Shown here in pieces: positions 16,757 to 24,792 of a stretch of 53,929 nt of DNA. The notes under the pieces were generated by a model. It saw only the letters and a list, made by a program, of their open reading frames with translations, ran no database searches and had not been told where the DNA came from. Numbering within the stretch: position 1 is the first letter of the stretch; each line of letters starts with the position of its first letter. The position numbers and the translations under genes were made by a program. Source of the stretch: an uncultured Ruminococcus sp. (lineage in GTDB: Bacteria > Bacillota > Clostridia > Oscillospirales > Acutalibacteraceae); NCBI GenBank assembly GCA_902798755.1, contig CADBYC010000006.1:1-53929 (forward strand). Direction: 5' to 3'.

Positions 16757-17632
16757 TTACAGCGTCCTTCTCTTTGCGTGGAAGCAGATACCCGCGGTAT
16801 TCGGACCGCAGTGGCTGCCCGCCGTGGGATTGACGTCCGCGATCTCGGTACGCAGATCGTCGCCGAAACGCTCCTTGAGCATCCGCTCGAGCTCCTCGGC
16901 GATCTCGCGGCAGTCGGCGTTGCCGATGATCACGCGGTGATCCTTGACGTCCTCGCCCAGCTCCTCGACGTATTTGATCAGGCGCTCCATCGCCTTGACT
17001 CTGCCCTTTTCCTTGCCGACGGATACCATCTTGCCCTCTTCGCTCATGTAGATGATCGGGCGGATACCCAGGAGCGTACCCATCGTGCCCGCGATACCCG
17101 ACACTCTGCCGCTGTGACGGAAGAATTTCAGATCGTCCGCGAAGAAGTAGCACCCGACCTTGTTCACCTCGGTCTTAGCCCATTCGAGCATTTCCTCGAC
17201 GGATTTACCCGCCTTGTACATGTCGCCGATCTCCTTGACGGTCATCAGCGAGCAGATGGTGATGCCCATCGTGTCGATCTCATAGAAATGACAGTCGGGA
17301 TACTGCTCGAGCAGCTCCTTGACCGCGATATCCATGTTGTCAAAGGTTGCGGTCATATTGCGGGAGAAGTGGACGTACAGGATGTCGTTACCCTCTTTGA
17401 AATGCGGCTCAAAGTAATCCTTGTATCTCTGGGTCGAGATTGCCGAAGTGTTCGGCAGAACGCCTGTTCGGAGCTGATCGTAGAACGCGTGCGCGTCAAA
17501 CTTCTCAAAATCCTCATACGGATAGGTCGTCACGCCGTCGATAGAGTACGGCATGCTGATCAGATGATAGCCGAATTCTTTCGCTTCGGCAGGGGTGATA
17601 TCGGTATCGGTATCGGTGAATAATACTAACAT
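16757..17632 (-). CDS. fakB: DegV family fatty acid-binding protein (FakB-like)
   Basis: DegV/FakB proteins hold a fatty acid and present it to FakA for phosphorylation. The 291-residue protein begins with the DegV fold signature LVLFTDTDTDITPAEAKEFG. The two-domain layout continues with NTSAISTQRYKDYF (the T/S-Q ligand-contact loop), SRNMTATFDNM, and the second domain HSGRVSGIAGTMGTLLGIRPII. AGGAAA lies 6 bases upstream. It lies 131 bases after fakA on the same strand. Chain-length or saturation preference cannot be read from the sequence. Confidence 0.9.
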   Translation of the reverse strand: MLVLFTDTDTDITPAEAKEFGYHLISMPYSIDGVTTYPYEDFEKFDAHAFYDQLRTGVLPNTSAISTQRYKDYFEPHFKEGNDILYVHFSRNMTATFDNMDIAVKELLEQYPDCHFYEIDTMGITICSLMTVKEIGDMYKAGKSVEEMLEWAKTEVNKVGCYFFADDLKFFRHSGRVSGIAGTMGTLLGIRPIIYMSEEGKMVSVGKEKGRVKAMERLIKYVEELGEDVKDHRVIIGNADCREIAEELERMLKERFGDDLRTEIADVNPTAGSHCGPNTAGICFHAKRRTL

Positions 17633-17658
17633 GATCGTTTCCTTTCTTTACTCGTTTG

Positions 17659-17710
17659 CCTTCCCCTTGAGGGGAAGGGGGACCGCTTGCGGCGGATGAG
17701 GCGGAAGCTT
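17659..17710. repeat. CCTTCCCC/GGGGAAGG intergenic hairpin repeat (copy 3)
   Basis: Shorter copy with the central stem CCGC/GCGG and the trailing block GGATGAGGCGGAAGC. It lies between fakA and fakB. Confidence 0.82.
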
Positions 17711-17763
17711 TTCTGAACTATCCATTCACAAATAGCAACAGAATCGTTTCCACTGCTTTCGTC

Positions 17764-19401
17764 TTACTCCAAAATCAATATATAATCATAGATCGGCTGA
17801 CCGCCGTTCATCATGATGACCTCTGAGCGCTTGTATTTCGCGCTGAGCGCATCGCACATTTTCGAGGCGTTTTCGTCCGTCGGTTCAGCGCCCGCCAAGA
17901 TCAGCAGGATATCGTAGTTTCCCGCGTCGAGCTTTTCGCACAGTCCGACCAACGCGTCCTCGGGGGTCTTTTCGTCAACGTAGATATCGTCGCCGACAAA
18001 GCCGATGTAATCGTCTTTGACGACCTCGACCTCGCCGCCCGATACATCGCGCGAAGCGACTGACACCATGCCCGTCACGACCCCGCCGATGATCTCGTTG
18101 AGATAGTCGGTGATCGCGTCCTTATCCCCGACCTCAGGGTCAAACTGCGAGATCGCCGAATATCCCTCGCCGATCGTTTTGGTGCGAATGATCCTGACGT
18201 CCGCGTTATCATAGAGCTGCGCCGCCTGCTGAGCGGTCAGCACGATGTTGCTGTTGTTGGGGAACACATAGACCGTCTCGGCGCTCGCCTGATCGAACGC
18301 CCGAATCAGATCCTCTGCCGACGGGTTCATACTCTGACCGCCGTCCACGACCACATCACAGCCTAAGGAAACAAACAGCTCCCTGAGCCCCTCGCCCGAA
18401 GCGACGGTCACGATCCCGTAGGGCTTCTTTGCCTTGTTCCTGAGCTTCAGTTCCTGCATTCCGTGACTGCCGTTGTGCTGCAGGGTCATATTCTCCATTT
18501 TCGTGGTCAGAAATTCGCCGTACTGCTGACAGTGATTGAGGATATCGCCGGGGCGCTTGGTATGCACATGCACCTTGACGATCGACCCTTCCTTAAAGCA
18601 TACCACCGAATCGCCCACGGAGTTGAGCCAGTCGATGAAGCCGTCCAGATCAAAGCTGTCGATATCCACCTTGCTGCGCTGTAATCGCAGTAAGAATTCG
18701 GTACAGTAGCCGAACTCCAGCACGCTGTCCTCCGTAAAAGCGTCAAGGTCTACCTGCGCGGGCTGGTTCGCGCCGCCGATCGCGAGCGCCTCATATCTTG
18801 CGCCCGAGAGCGCCTCCTTCATGCCCTGCATGATGTAAACAAGTCCCGCGCCGCCCGAGTCGACCACGCCCGCTTCTTTGAGCACGTCCAACAGCTCGGG
18901 CGTATGCTCTAAGCTCTCCGTCAGAGCGGACATCATCACATCGAATAATTCGTCCAAGCTCTTCGGCTGTTTTTCTTCCACAGCCTCCACGCCCTCGCGG
19001 TACACGGTCAGGATCGTGCCCTCGACAGGCATCGCCACCGCGCCGTAGGCTTCTGTCACACCCGCTCTCAGCGCTTTGATAAAGCCGTCGGTGTCCGTCT
19101 TTTCACTGTCGGAGAGACCTTTCGCGATCCCTGAGAAGATCCTCGACAGGATCACGCCCGAGTTGCCGCGCGCGCCTAAGAGCATCTCCCGCGCCGCAGA
19201 GGTCGCGACCGCCGGCAGGTTGACATTTTCATCCGTTTTCACAGCGCCCGCGTTAACGGTCATGAACATATTGTCGCCCGTATCGCCGTCGGGGATCGGG
19301 AAGACGTTCAAGTCGTTGACCGCCGGGCGGTGACGGTTCAGGTTCTGCGCACCCGCACGGATCATATTGAGATATAATATCCCGTCCATTTCCTGTATCA
19401 T
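17764..19401 (-). CDS. fakA: DAK2-domain fatty acid kinase subunit FakA
   Basis: ATP-dependent kinase that phosphorylates FakB-bound fatty acids. The 545-residue protein has an N-terminal DAK2/DhaL domain (residues 1-200) with the nucleotide and metal motifs NVFPIPDGDTGDNMFMT and LGARGNSGVILSRIF. The central region includes VDSGGAGLVYI and the HVHTKRPG loop, and a C-terminal DegV-like domain follows (VYVFPNNSNIVLTAQQAA; GEGYSAISQFD). AGGAA lies 7 bases upstream. It is the first gene of the fakA-fakB-acetyltransferase-plsX-acpP group. Older annotations name it YloV or DAK2 domain protein. Confidence 0.93.
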   Translation of the reverse strand: MIQEMDGILYLNMIRAGAQNLNRHRPAVNDLNVFPIPDGDTGDNMFMTVNAGAVKTDENVNLPAVATSAAREMLLGARGNSGVILSRIFSGIAKGLSDSEKTDTDGFIKALRAGVTEAYGAVAMPVEGTILTVYREGVEAVEEKQPKSLDELFDVMMSALTESLEHTPELLDVLKEAGVVDSGGAGLVYIMQGMKEALSGARYEALAIGGANQPAQVDLDAFTEDSVLEFGYCTEFLLRLQRSKVDIDSFDLDGFIDWLNSVGDSVVCFKEGSIVKVHVHTKRPGDILNHCQQYGEFLTTKMENMTLQHNGSHGMQELKLRNKAKKPYGIVTVASGEGLRELFVSLGCDVVVDGGQSMNPSAEDLIRAFDQASAETVYVFPNNSNIVLTAQQAAQLYDNADVRIIRTKTIGEGYSAISQFDPEVGDKDAITDYLNEIIGGVVTGMVSVASRDVSGGEVEVVKDDYIGFVGDDIYVDEKTPEDALVGLCEKLDAGNYDILLILAGAEPTDENASKMCDALSAKYKRSEVIMMNGGQPIYDYILILE

Positions 19402-19485
19402 TTTCGGTTCCTTTCGATCTCTTTGGATTAGGAATTATATGATTAGTTGTGATAATTCATCAAAACACAGATTACAACATTGTAC

Positions 19486-19514
19486 AGTATAATACGAAAC
19501 GCTCCTTTTTTCAA
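19486..19514 (-). promoter_or_regulatory. Promoter of fakA
   Basis: On the minus strand: TTGAAA, 17 bases, TATACT, about 85 bases upstream of fakA. Confidence 0.78.
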
Positions 19515-19602
19515 ATACTTTTTTTCTTTTTATATGTATATGGTAAAAATCTCCTTATTTATACCATTCATTCCTCCGTCTTTCCGCGTTTTACCACAGC
19601 TG

Positions 19603-19631
19603 TTGACTTTGCCGCAACTGTATCATATAAT
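19603..19631 (+). promoter_or_regulatory. Promoter of the TetR gene
   Basis: TTGACT, 17 bases, TATAAT. It faces away from the fakA promoter about 90 bases to its left, so a regulator bound between them could control both. Confidence 0.85.
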
Positions 19632-19712
19632 ACAAATATCACCCGTTCCGGGGCAAGATCAGTCAAATATACCTCTTTTCACAAACACTCCTCACTCATT
19701 TGAGGTAACAAT

Positions 19713-20300
19713 ATGCAGAAAACAACCCATATCGACCGCAGAGTCGTCAAGACCAAGCGCGCTATCAAGGAAGCCTTTGCGAAGCTCCTCGCTCAAAAGG
19801 ACATCAACGATATCACCATCAGCGATATCGCCGCAGAGGCCAACATCAACCGCAAGACCTTCTACAACTACTACGGCGGCATATATGAGGTCGTCGGCGA
19901 GATCGAGGACGATATCGTCCGCCTGATCGACAAAGAGGTGACGGGTATCGGCTTTCAGAACAGTCTGCAAAGCCCCTATCTCATCTTTGAAAAGCTGACC
20001 AAGGTCATCAATACCGATACCGACTTTTTCGGCTATCTCTTAGGCATGAACGCGAACGTCAGCCTTGAGAGCAAGATCGCCGACCTGCTCAAAAGCAAAT
20101 TCAAGATGTTTGTTCTGCAGGACGTCGAGATCAGCGAGCTGCGGCTGAACCTGATGACCGAGTTCATCATCTCGGGCATGGTCGCCGTCTACAGGCGATG
20201 GTTCAACTCCGACCGCAGCGAGCCCATCGAAACGATCAGTGAAGAGATGAAGCTGCTCGCCTTTGAAGGGATCAACGGCTTTATGGACGTCGCACTGTGA
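19713..20300 (+). CDS. TetR/AcrR family transcriptional regulator
   Basis: The 195-residue DNA-binding protein has an N-terminal helix-turn-helix in residues 12-60 (TKRAIKEAFAKLLAQKDINDITISDIAAEANINRK, then TFYNYYG, the recognition helix signature). The C-terminal ligand domain is helical and of the AcrR/TetR_C type often seen in Firmicutes. The ATG follows GAGG by 6 bases. It is divergent from fakA and upstream of a membrane acetyltransferase, either of which may be its target. The inducer is unknown. Confidence 0.9.
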   Translation: MQKTTHIDRRVVKTKRAIKEAFAKLLAQKDINDITISDIAAEANINRKTFYNYYGGIYEVVGEIEDDIVRLIDKEVTGIGFQNSLQSPYLIFEKLTKVINTDTDFFGYLLGMNANVSLESKIADLLKSKFKMFVLQDVEISELRLNLMTEFIISGMVAVYRRWFNSDRSEPIETISEEMKLLAFEGINGFMDVAL

Positions 20301-20375
20301 TTCCTCGATGAAGCAGGTCACGACCTCATTTACGATATCCCCGCTATTCACACCCGCCCTCATGAAAGGTATCTT

Positions 20376-21119
20376 ATGAACAAATCTCAACGCTACAGCC
20401 TCATCGACGCCATTCGCGGTATTGCCGTCGTCAATATGGTCGTCTACCATCTGTGCTATGACATTTTCTGCGCCTTCGGCGTATGGAGCAGCTTTTACCG
20501 CGCTGTTCCCGTGATCATCTGGGAGCGGCTGATCTGCTCCACCTTCATCATTATTTCGGGTATCTCCCTGCATTTCACGCGCCACGGCTTTCGCAGGGGA
20601 CTGATCGTCAGCCTCTGCGGTATCGTCACCACCGTCGTCACCGTGATCTTCACGCCCGACCAGTCGATCTTCTTCGGCGTGCTCAGCTTTCTCGGCTGCG
20701 CGATGCTGCTCACCTATGCCCTGCGCCGTTTACTTGACCGCATGAATCCGTATGTCGGCGCTATCCTGTTCTTTTTGCTGTTCGCACTGTGCTACAATAT
20801 TCCGAACGGCACACTCGGCTTCTTCTCCGCTCCGCTCGTCCATCTGCCCGACGCGCTTTATCAGTTCAAGTGGCTCGCCTTCCTCGGCTTTCCGTCCAAT
20901 GATTTCTTCTCTGCCGACTACTTCCCCCTCCTGCCGTGGCTCTTCCTCTATCTGTTCGGCTATCAGCTCTGGCGTATCATCACACAAAGACGCCTCGAGC
21001 GGCTTTTTTTGGGCAAAATTCCCGTCCTCGATTTCATCGGCAGGCACAGCCTGATCATCTACATGGCTCACCAGCCGATCCTCTACGGCATATGCTATCT
21101 GTTTTTCGAGGTCTTATAA
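20376..21119 (+). CDS. HGSNAT-like (DUF1624) membrane acetyltransferase
   Basis: The 247-residue integral membrane protein has about seven hydrophobic segments and belongs to the family of heparan-alpha-glucosaminide N-acetyltransferase catalytic domains. The N terminus is typical: RYSLIDAIRGIAVVNMVVYHLCYDIF, with the conserved Asp, Arg-Gly and His (DAIRG, YHL). A later LPWLFLYLFGYQL block and the C-terminal HSLIIYMAHQPILYG are also family features. The substrate is probably a sugar on the cell surface, but this is inference. GAAAGG lies 8 bases before the ATG. It is 75 bases downstream of the TetR gene and probably co-transcribed. Confidence 0.86.
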   Translation: MNKSQRYSLIDAIRGIAVVNMVVYHLCYDIFCAFGVWSSFYRAVPVIIWERLICSTFIIISGISLHFTRHGFRRGLIVSLCGIVTTVVTVIFTPDQSIFFGVLSFLGCAMLLTYALRRLLDRMNPYVGAILFFLLFALCYNIPNGTLGFFSAPLVHLPDALYQFKWLAFLGFPSNDFFSADYFPLLPWLFLYLFGYQLWRIITQRRLERLFLGKIPVLDFIGRHSLIIYMAHQPILYGICYLFFEVL

Positions 21120-21133
21120 TTTCACTACCGAAA

Positions 21134-21165
21134 AAGGTCATCCCGATTCCTGTCAGGATGACCTT
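21134..21165. terminator. Bidirectional terminator
   Basis: AAGGTCATCC and GGATGACCTT, a perfect 10-bp stem with A and T runs, between the convergent 20376 and 21180 genes. Confidence 0.88.
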
Positions 21166-21179
21166 AATTTTATCATTTT

Positions 21180-22331
21180 TTATGAAACATCTCCCAGCTC
21201 CATGTCGATCACAGCGGCAAAATACAACGCCATATCATAGGCGAGCTTATGCGGATCTCCCTTTGCGTGATTGCTTAACACGACCTCAAAGTAATCATAC
21301 TCGGGGATATAGATCGCTCCGCTGTAGAAGGACGGGATATACCCGTAGTGATACACCGCCTTGCTGTCGCCCTCGTCCGAGATCATCAGCCCGAAGCCGT
21401 ACCCCAGCTCCTCTTTGTCGCTGTAGTTCTTCGTCATCATCCGATAAGAGCTTTCCGTCACGACCTTCCCGCCTGTCAGCCCGCGGTACCAGATATACCA
21501 GTCCTTCGGGGTGGTCAGCACGTCGCCGCAGCCGTATTCCGCGCCCTTGACAGTGAAGTAATCCATGCTGAAATCCTCGCGGTCGGTCTGCGCGACCTGC
21601 GTGATCTTCTCCTTGTCGTAATCATCGATAAAGCCGCTGTGCTCCATGCCGAGCAGCTCAAAGATATGCTCTCTGACATAGTCGTGATATTTCATTACGC
21701 TGACCTGCGCGACGATCTCAGCCAGCAAGGCAAAATTCGAATCCGAATAGTCGAACTGTTCCCCCGGTTCAAACAGCAGATCTCTCGACAGAAAGAAGTC
21801 GCGAATGATCTTTTGATTCTCCTCGGCGGTGTTCTTTACATCCACAAGGACGTATTCCTTGCCGCCCTCGATCACGCTGATGACCACCTTATCCTTCGCG
21901 CTGTCCACCATGTAATCGGGGATACCCGACCGCTGAGACAGCAGGTGGATCAGCTGTATCTTATTGCCATAGCGATAATCGGGAAAGTACTTGCTCAGCG
22001 GATCGTTGATATCGAGCTTGCCGCTTTCATATAACTGCATAATAGCCGCGGCGGTCACCTGCTTTGACAGCGAAGCCACACCGTAGGCGATATCGGAGCC
22101 GTTCTTTAGCGTATCCGTCGCCATGCCGCCCCCGCCGTCGAAGATCACCTCGCCCTTATATAAGGCATATACCGCGCCCGAAAAGCCTCTGTCGTCGATA
22201 TATGCCTGAAAGCGCGTCTGTATCCTGCTTTTTTCGTCGTCGGTGAGGTTGCGGTCTTTCCCGCACGCGACCAGCGTCACCGCGAGCGCCGCCGCCAGCA
22301 GCAGCGCCAGAATCTTGATACCTGCTCTCAT
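21180..22331 (-). CDS. Serine hydrolase lipoprotein (beta-lactamase/DD-peptidase family)
   Basis: Secreted, lipid-anchored class C-type serine hydrolase, 383 residues. The signal peptide ends in a lipobox (LAVTLVAC, Cys as lipidation site). The catalytic motifs are in order: SLSK (S-x-x-K) in GVASLSKQVTAAA, YSDSN (Y-x-N) in FDYSDSNFALLAE, and a YHYGYIPS segment in place of the KTG box. Class C-fold family members act on peptidoglycan, D-amino peptides or esters; the substrate here is unknown. I start at MRAGIKIL because AAGGAG lies 7 bases upstream, inside the end of the preceding gene (ATGA overlap). Confidence 0.88.
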   Translation of the reverse strand: MRAGIKILALLLAAALAVTLVACGKDRNLTDDEKSRIQTRFQAYIDDRGFSGAVYALYKGEVIFDGGGGMATDTLKNGSDIAYGVASLSKQVTAAAIMQLYESGKLDINDPLSKYFPDYRYGNKIQLIHLLSQRSGIPDYMVDSAKDKVVISVIEGGKEYVLVDVKNTAEENQKIIRDFFLSRDLLFEPGEQFDYSDSNFALLAEIVAQVSVMKYHDYVREHIFELLGMEHSGFIDDYDKEKITQVAQTDREDFSMDYFTVKGAEYGCGDVLTTPKDWYIWYRGLTGGKVVTESSYRMMTKNYSDKEELGYGFGLMISDEGDSKAVYHYGYIPSFYSGAIYIPEYDYFEVVLSNHAKGDPHKLAYDMALYFAAVIDMELGDVS

Positions 22332-22831
22332 TTCTTTCTCCTTTTCAGCCGCGCCGTCACGATCTGCGCGCACAATCCCGTGAACGCGCCCGCGAGACAC
22401 CCCGACACGATCAAAAACGGATAGTACAGCAATAACTGCGCCGTTCTTGTCACGATCAGCGCCGCCGCCATCTGTCCCGTATTATGCAGTACCGCGCCTA
22501 AGACCGACGCGATCCACAGGTGCCTTTCGTCGATAAACCGCCTGAGCAAGAGCATGCCGACAAGACACAGGAACGCGCCCGACGCGCTGTAGATCAGCGC
22601 CATGAAGTTGCCGCTGAATACCGCCCCGAGCAAAAGCCTGACGGCGACCATCGCCGCTACCTCATGCGCCTTATAATGATACACCGCGTACACGGTGATG
22701 ATATTCGCCAGCCCCAGCTTGATCCCCGGGATCGGGAACGGATTGGGTATCTGCAATTCGATCACAAAGATGATCAGCGAGACCGCGGTCAGTACCGCTA
22801 ATTCCGTTAACTTCCGTACCTTTTCGCTCAT
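22328..22831 (-). CDS. Gx transporter family protein
   Basis: The 167-residue membrane protein has five to six helices and belongs to the Gx_transp family (older name: heptaprenyl diphosphate synthase component I). Diagnostic features are the glycine/proline stretch PNPFPIPGIKLGLANIITVYAVY and RLLLGAVFSGNFMALIYSASGAFLC. Such genes sit next to NusG-II and ApbE genes in flavin-based extracytoplasmic electron-transfer loci. The transported compound is not established. It overlaps the downstream lipoprotein gene by four bases and begins two bases after the NusG-II stop, so the three form an operon. Confidence 0.88.
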   Translation of the reverse strand: MSEKVRKLTELAVLTAVSLIIFVIELQIPNPFPIPGIKLGLANIITVYAVYHYKAHEVAAMVAVRLLLGAVFSGNFMALIYSASGAFLCLVGMLLLRRFIDERHLWIASVLGAVLHNTGQMAAALIVTRTAQLLLYYPFLIVSGCLAGAFTGLCAQIVTARLKRRKK

Positions 22832-22833
22832 AG

Positions 22834-23196
22834 CTACCTCGTCACCGCGTCTACGTCACTACCGTCCGTGAACTCGATCACCATTTTATGCGGCAGACAT
22901 ACGATCGGCATCGACGAACTGCTCAGCCAGCCCATCTTCACACAGGTCTGATCGGGACAGTCCGCGTCCTTGACGTGTATTTTGTGATCCTTGATCTCGA
23001 CGGTGTTCACATGCCCCTGATATGTGACGTCAAAGACCGTGTCCTCCGTCAGTTTCAGATCAGCGGTATAGACCTCTTTCCCGTCGGACAGTATCCGTAC
23101 ATGGCTCTTTGACGGCATCATGAAAACGACCGTCGAGCCGACGATCCCGATGACAAATATCACGATGACGATAATGATAAAGAGCTTGTTTTTCAT
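22834..23196 (-). CDS. NusG domain II-containing protein
   Basis: The 120-residue protein has one N-terminal membrane anchor (LFIIIVIVIFVIGIVGSTVVF) and an extracytoplasmic NusG_II beta domain. It carries the two-cysteine signature DCPDQTCVKMGWL and the family ending IVCLPHKMVIEF. The cysteines make it a plausible redox or cofactor-handling partner. It is unrelated to transcription factor NusG except in fold. It is first in the operon with the Gx transporter and the serine hydrolase, and divergent from apbE. Confidence 0.92.
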   Translation of the reverse strand: MKNKLFIIIVIVIFVIGIVGSTVVFMMPSKSHVRILSDGKEVYTADLKLTEDTVFDVTYQGHVNTVEIKDHKIHVKDADCPDQTCVKMGWLSSSSMPIVCLPHKMVIEFTDGSDVDAVTR

Positions 23197-23230
23197 GCTG
23201 TCTCCCGCTGTGATCCGATAATTTTCTCAC

Positions 23231-23259
23231 ATTTTAACACATTAAATCGTAAAATGCAA
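23231..23259 (-). promoter_or_regulatory. Promoter of the NusG-II operon
   Basis: On the minus strand: TTGCAT, 17 bases, TAAAAT, about 35 bases before the start codon. Confidence 0.75.
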
Positions 23260-23326
23260 ATCCGCTTACCACGCGCTTTTATCAAATCTCACTTTTCAAT
23301 TACCCTCAAGCGCACACAGTCTATGA

Positions 23327-23355
23327 TTGACTTCCCCTCAAAACTATGCTAATCT
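23327..23355 (+). promoter_or_regulatory. Promoter of apbE, apparently leaderless
   Basis: TTGACT, 17 bases, TAATCT. The apbE ATG at 23362 falls about 7 bases after the -10 box, where transcription should start, and no ribosome binding site is present. Confidence 0.7.
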
Positions 23356-23361
23356 TGATTT

Positions 23362-24372
23362 ATGAAAAAGCTATTCTTCTGCGCGCTATGCGTGCTGTTG
23401 ACCGCGCTCTGTCTGACCTCCTGCGCTTCCGAATCCTCCCCGTCCTCCGCCTCCTTTCAGGCGATGGATACCCTGATGTCGCTGAAGGTCTACGGCAGTG
23501 CGGATACCTGTGAACAATTGCAAAACAAGATCACGGAGCTCGACTCCTCTCTCGACGCGACAGATGAAAAAAGCGAGATCTTTCGCCTGAACACCGAAAA
23601 ATCCGCCGTCGTCAGCAAGGATACCGCCGCTCTCCTGTCCGACTCTCTCGCCCTATGCGATCGGCTCGACGGCTGTTTTGACCTGACCGTCTACCCCGCT
23701 GTACAGGCGTGGGGCTTTACGACAGGCGACTACCGCGTCCCGACCGACAGCGAGCTGAAAACCCTTTCGGACAAGATCGACTATACCGCCGTCACCCTTT
23801 CCGACGACGGTCGCGTTTCCCTGCCCGAAAACGTCATGCTCGACCTCGGCGCGGTCGCCAAAGGCTACGCCGCCGACGTCAGCCGCAAAATCTTAGCGGA
23901 CAACAAGGCGCAAGCGGCAGTCCTCAACCTCGGCGGCACCATCTGCCTTTACGGCAAAAAGCCTGACGGCTCCCGCTTCACGGTCGGGATCGCCGACCCC
24001 GAAAACCCCGCGGGCTACTTCGGCTACCTTTCCTGCGATGATACTACCGTCGCCACCTCTGGCGGCTACGAGCGTTATTTTGAGCACGGCGGCAAGCGCT
24101 ATATCCATATCCTCGACCCCGCCACCGCCGCGCCTGTCGACAACGGGATCCTCTCCGTCACCATCGTCAGCGACAGCGGCGCCTTTGCCGACGCCGCCTC
24201 CACCGCCCTGTTCGTGATGGGGCTCGACAGGGCAACAGCATATTGCCGCTCCCACCCCGGTTTTGATTGTATCATTCTCACCGATGACAAAAACCTCTAT
24301 CTCACCGAGGGCGTCTACGACGATTTCACCCTCTCCGACGGCTACGACTTCACCCTGCATAAAATAAGCTGA
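23362..24372 (+). CDS. apbE: FAD:protein FMN transferase ApbE
   Basis: Attaches FMN covalently, through a threonine or serine, to extracytoplasmic proteins such as Rnf/Nqr or EET subunits. The 336-residue lipoprotein has a signal peptide ending LCLTSCA (lipobox). ApbE blocks appear as FQAMDTLMSLKVYG, DLTVYPAVQAWGF, MLDLGAVAKGYAADV, AVLNLGGTICLYG, and the metal-site region FEHGGKRYIHILDPATAAPVDNG followed by SGAFADAASTALFVMG. It is divergent from the NusG-II/Gx operon. No flavinylated target is seen in the window. The mRNA appears leaderless. Confidence 0.95.
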   Translation: MKKLFFCALCVLLTALCLTSCASESSPSSASFQAMDTLMSLKVYGSADTCEQLQNKITELDSSLDATDEKSEIFRLNTEKSAVVSKDTAALLSDSLALCDRLDGCFDLTVYPAVQAWGFTTGDYRVPTDSELKTLSDKIDYTAVTLSDDGRVSLPENVMLDLGAVAKGYAADVSRKILADNKAQAAVLNLGGTICLYGKKPDGSRFTVGIADPENPAGYFGYLSCDDTTVATSGGYERYFEHGGKRYIHILDPATAAPVDNGILSVTIVSDSGAFADAASTALFVMGLDRATAYCRSHPGFDCIILTDDKNLYLTEGVYDDFTLSDGYDFTLHKIS

Positions 24373-24410
24373 ATCCTGCTTCCGTCTGCAAAACTAAAGG
24401 AGTAATTCTT

Positions 24411-24779
24411 ATGAAGATCATGCGCAAAACAGGACGCACAGGCTCATTCTTTTTGATCCTGCTGTTCAACATCCTGCTCAACTTCCGTCTCACCATTCCC
24501 GGGTGGATCTTGCTCGTCCTCCACTTCATTATCCCGCAGTACATCAAGTGGTGGTACTGCCTCGTCTATTTCGGCGCGTTCCTGCTCTATTTGATCGTGT
24601 GGATGCTGGTGCTCTGGGGACTGGGCGCGTGGGCAGGCTCCGTACCTCCCACTCCCAAGGTGCAGAACAAAAATCCCTATTCCGTCAAGGAAAGCGACCT
24701 GCCGTGGAACAAAACCGACCATATCGAGAATAAGAACCCCTATTCGGTCAAAACAAATGAGCTTCCCGAAGAAAAATAA
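24411..24779 (+). CDS. Small membrane protein with repeated NKNPYSVK motif
   Basis: The 122-residue protein has two hydrophobic segments (residues 12-40 and 50-73: SFFLILLFNILL and LVYFGAFLLYLIVWMLVLWGL). Its cytoplasmic or external tail carries the same short motif twice, NKNPYSVKESDLP and NKNPYSVKTNELP. It is not recognised as a family. AAAGGAG lies 10 bases before the ATG. It lies 38 bases after apbE and 13 bases before the esterase gene, so it is likely part of the apbE operon. The repeated tail motif suggests a protein-binding tether. Confidence 0.7.
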   Translation: MKIMRKTGRTGSFFLILLFNILLNFRLTIPGWILLVLHFIIPQYIKWWYCLVYFGAFLLYLIVWMLVLWGLGAWAGSVPPTPKVQNKNPYSVKESDLPWNKTDHIENKNPYSVKTNELPEEK

Positions 24780-24792
24780 AAGGAGACCTATC

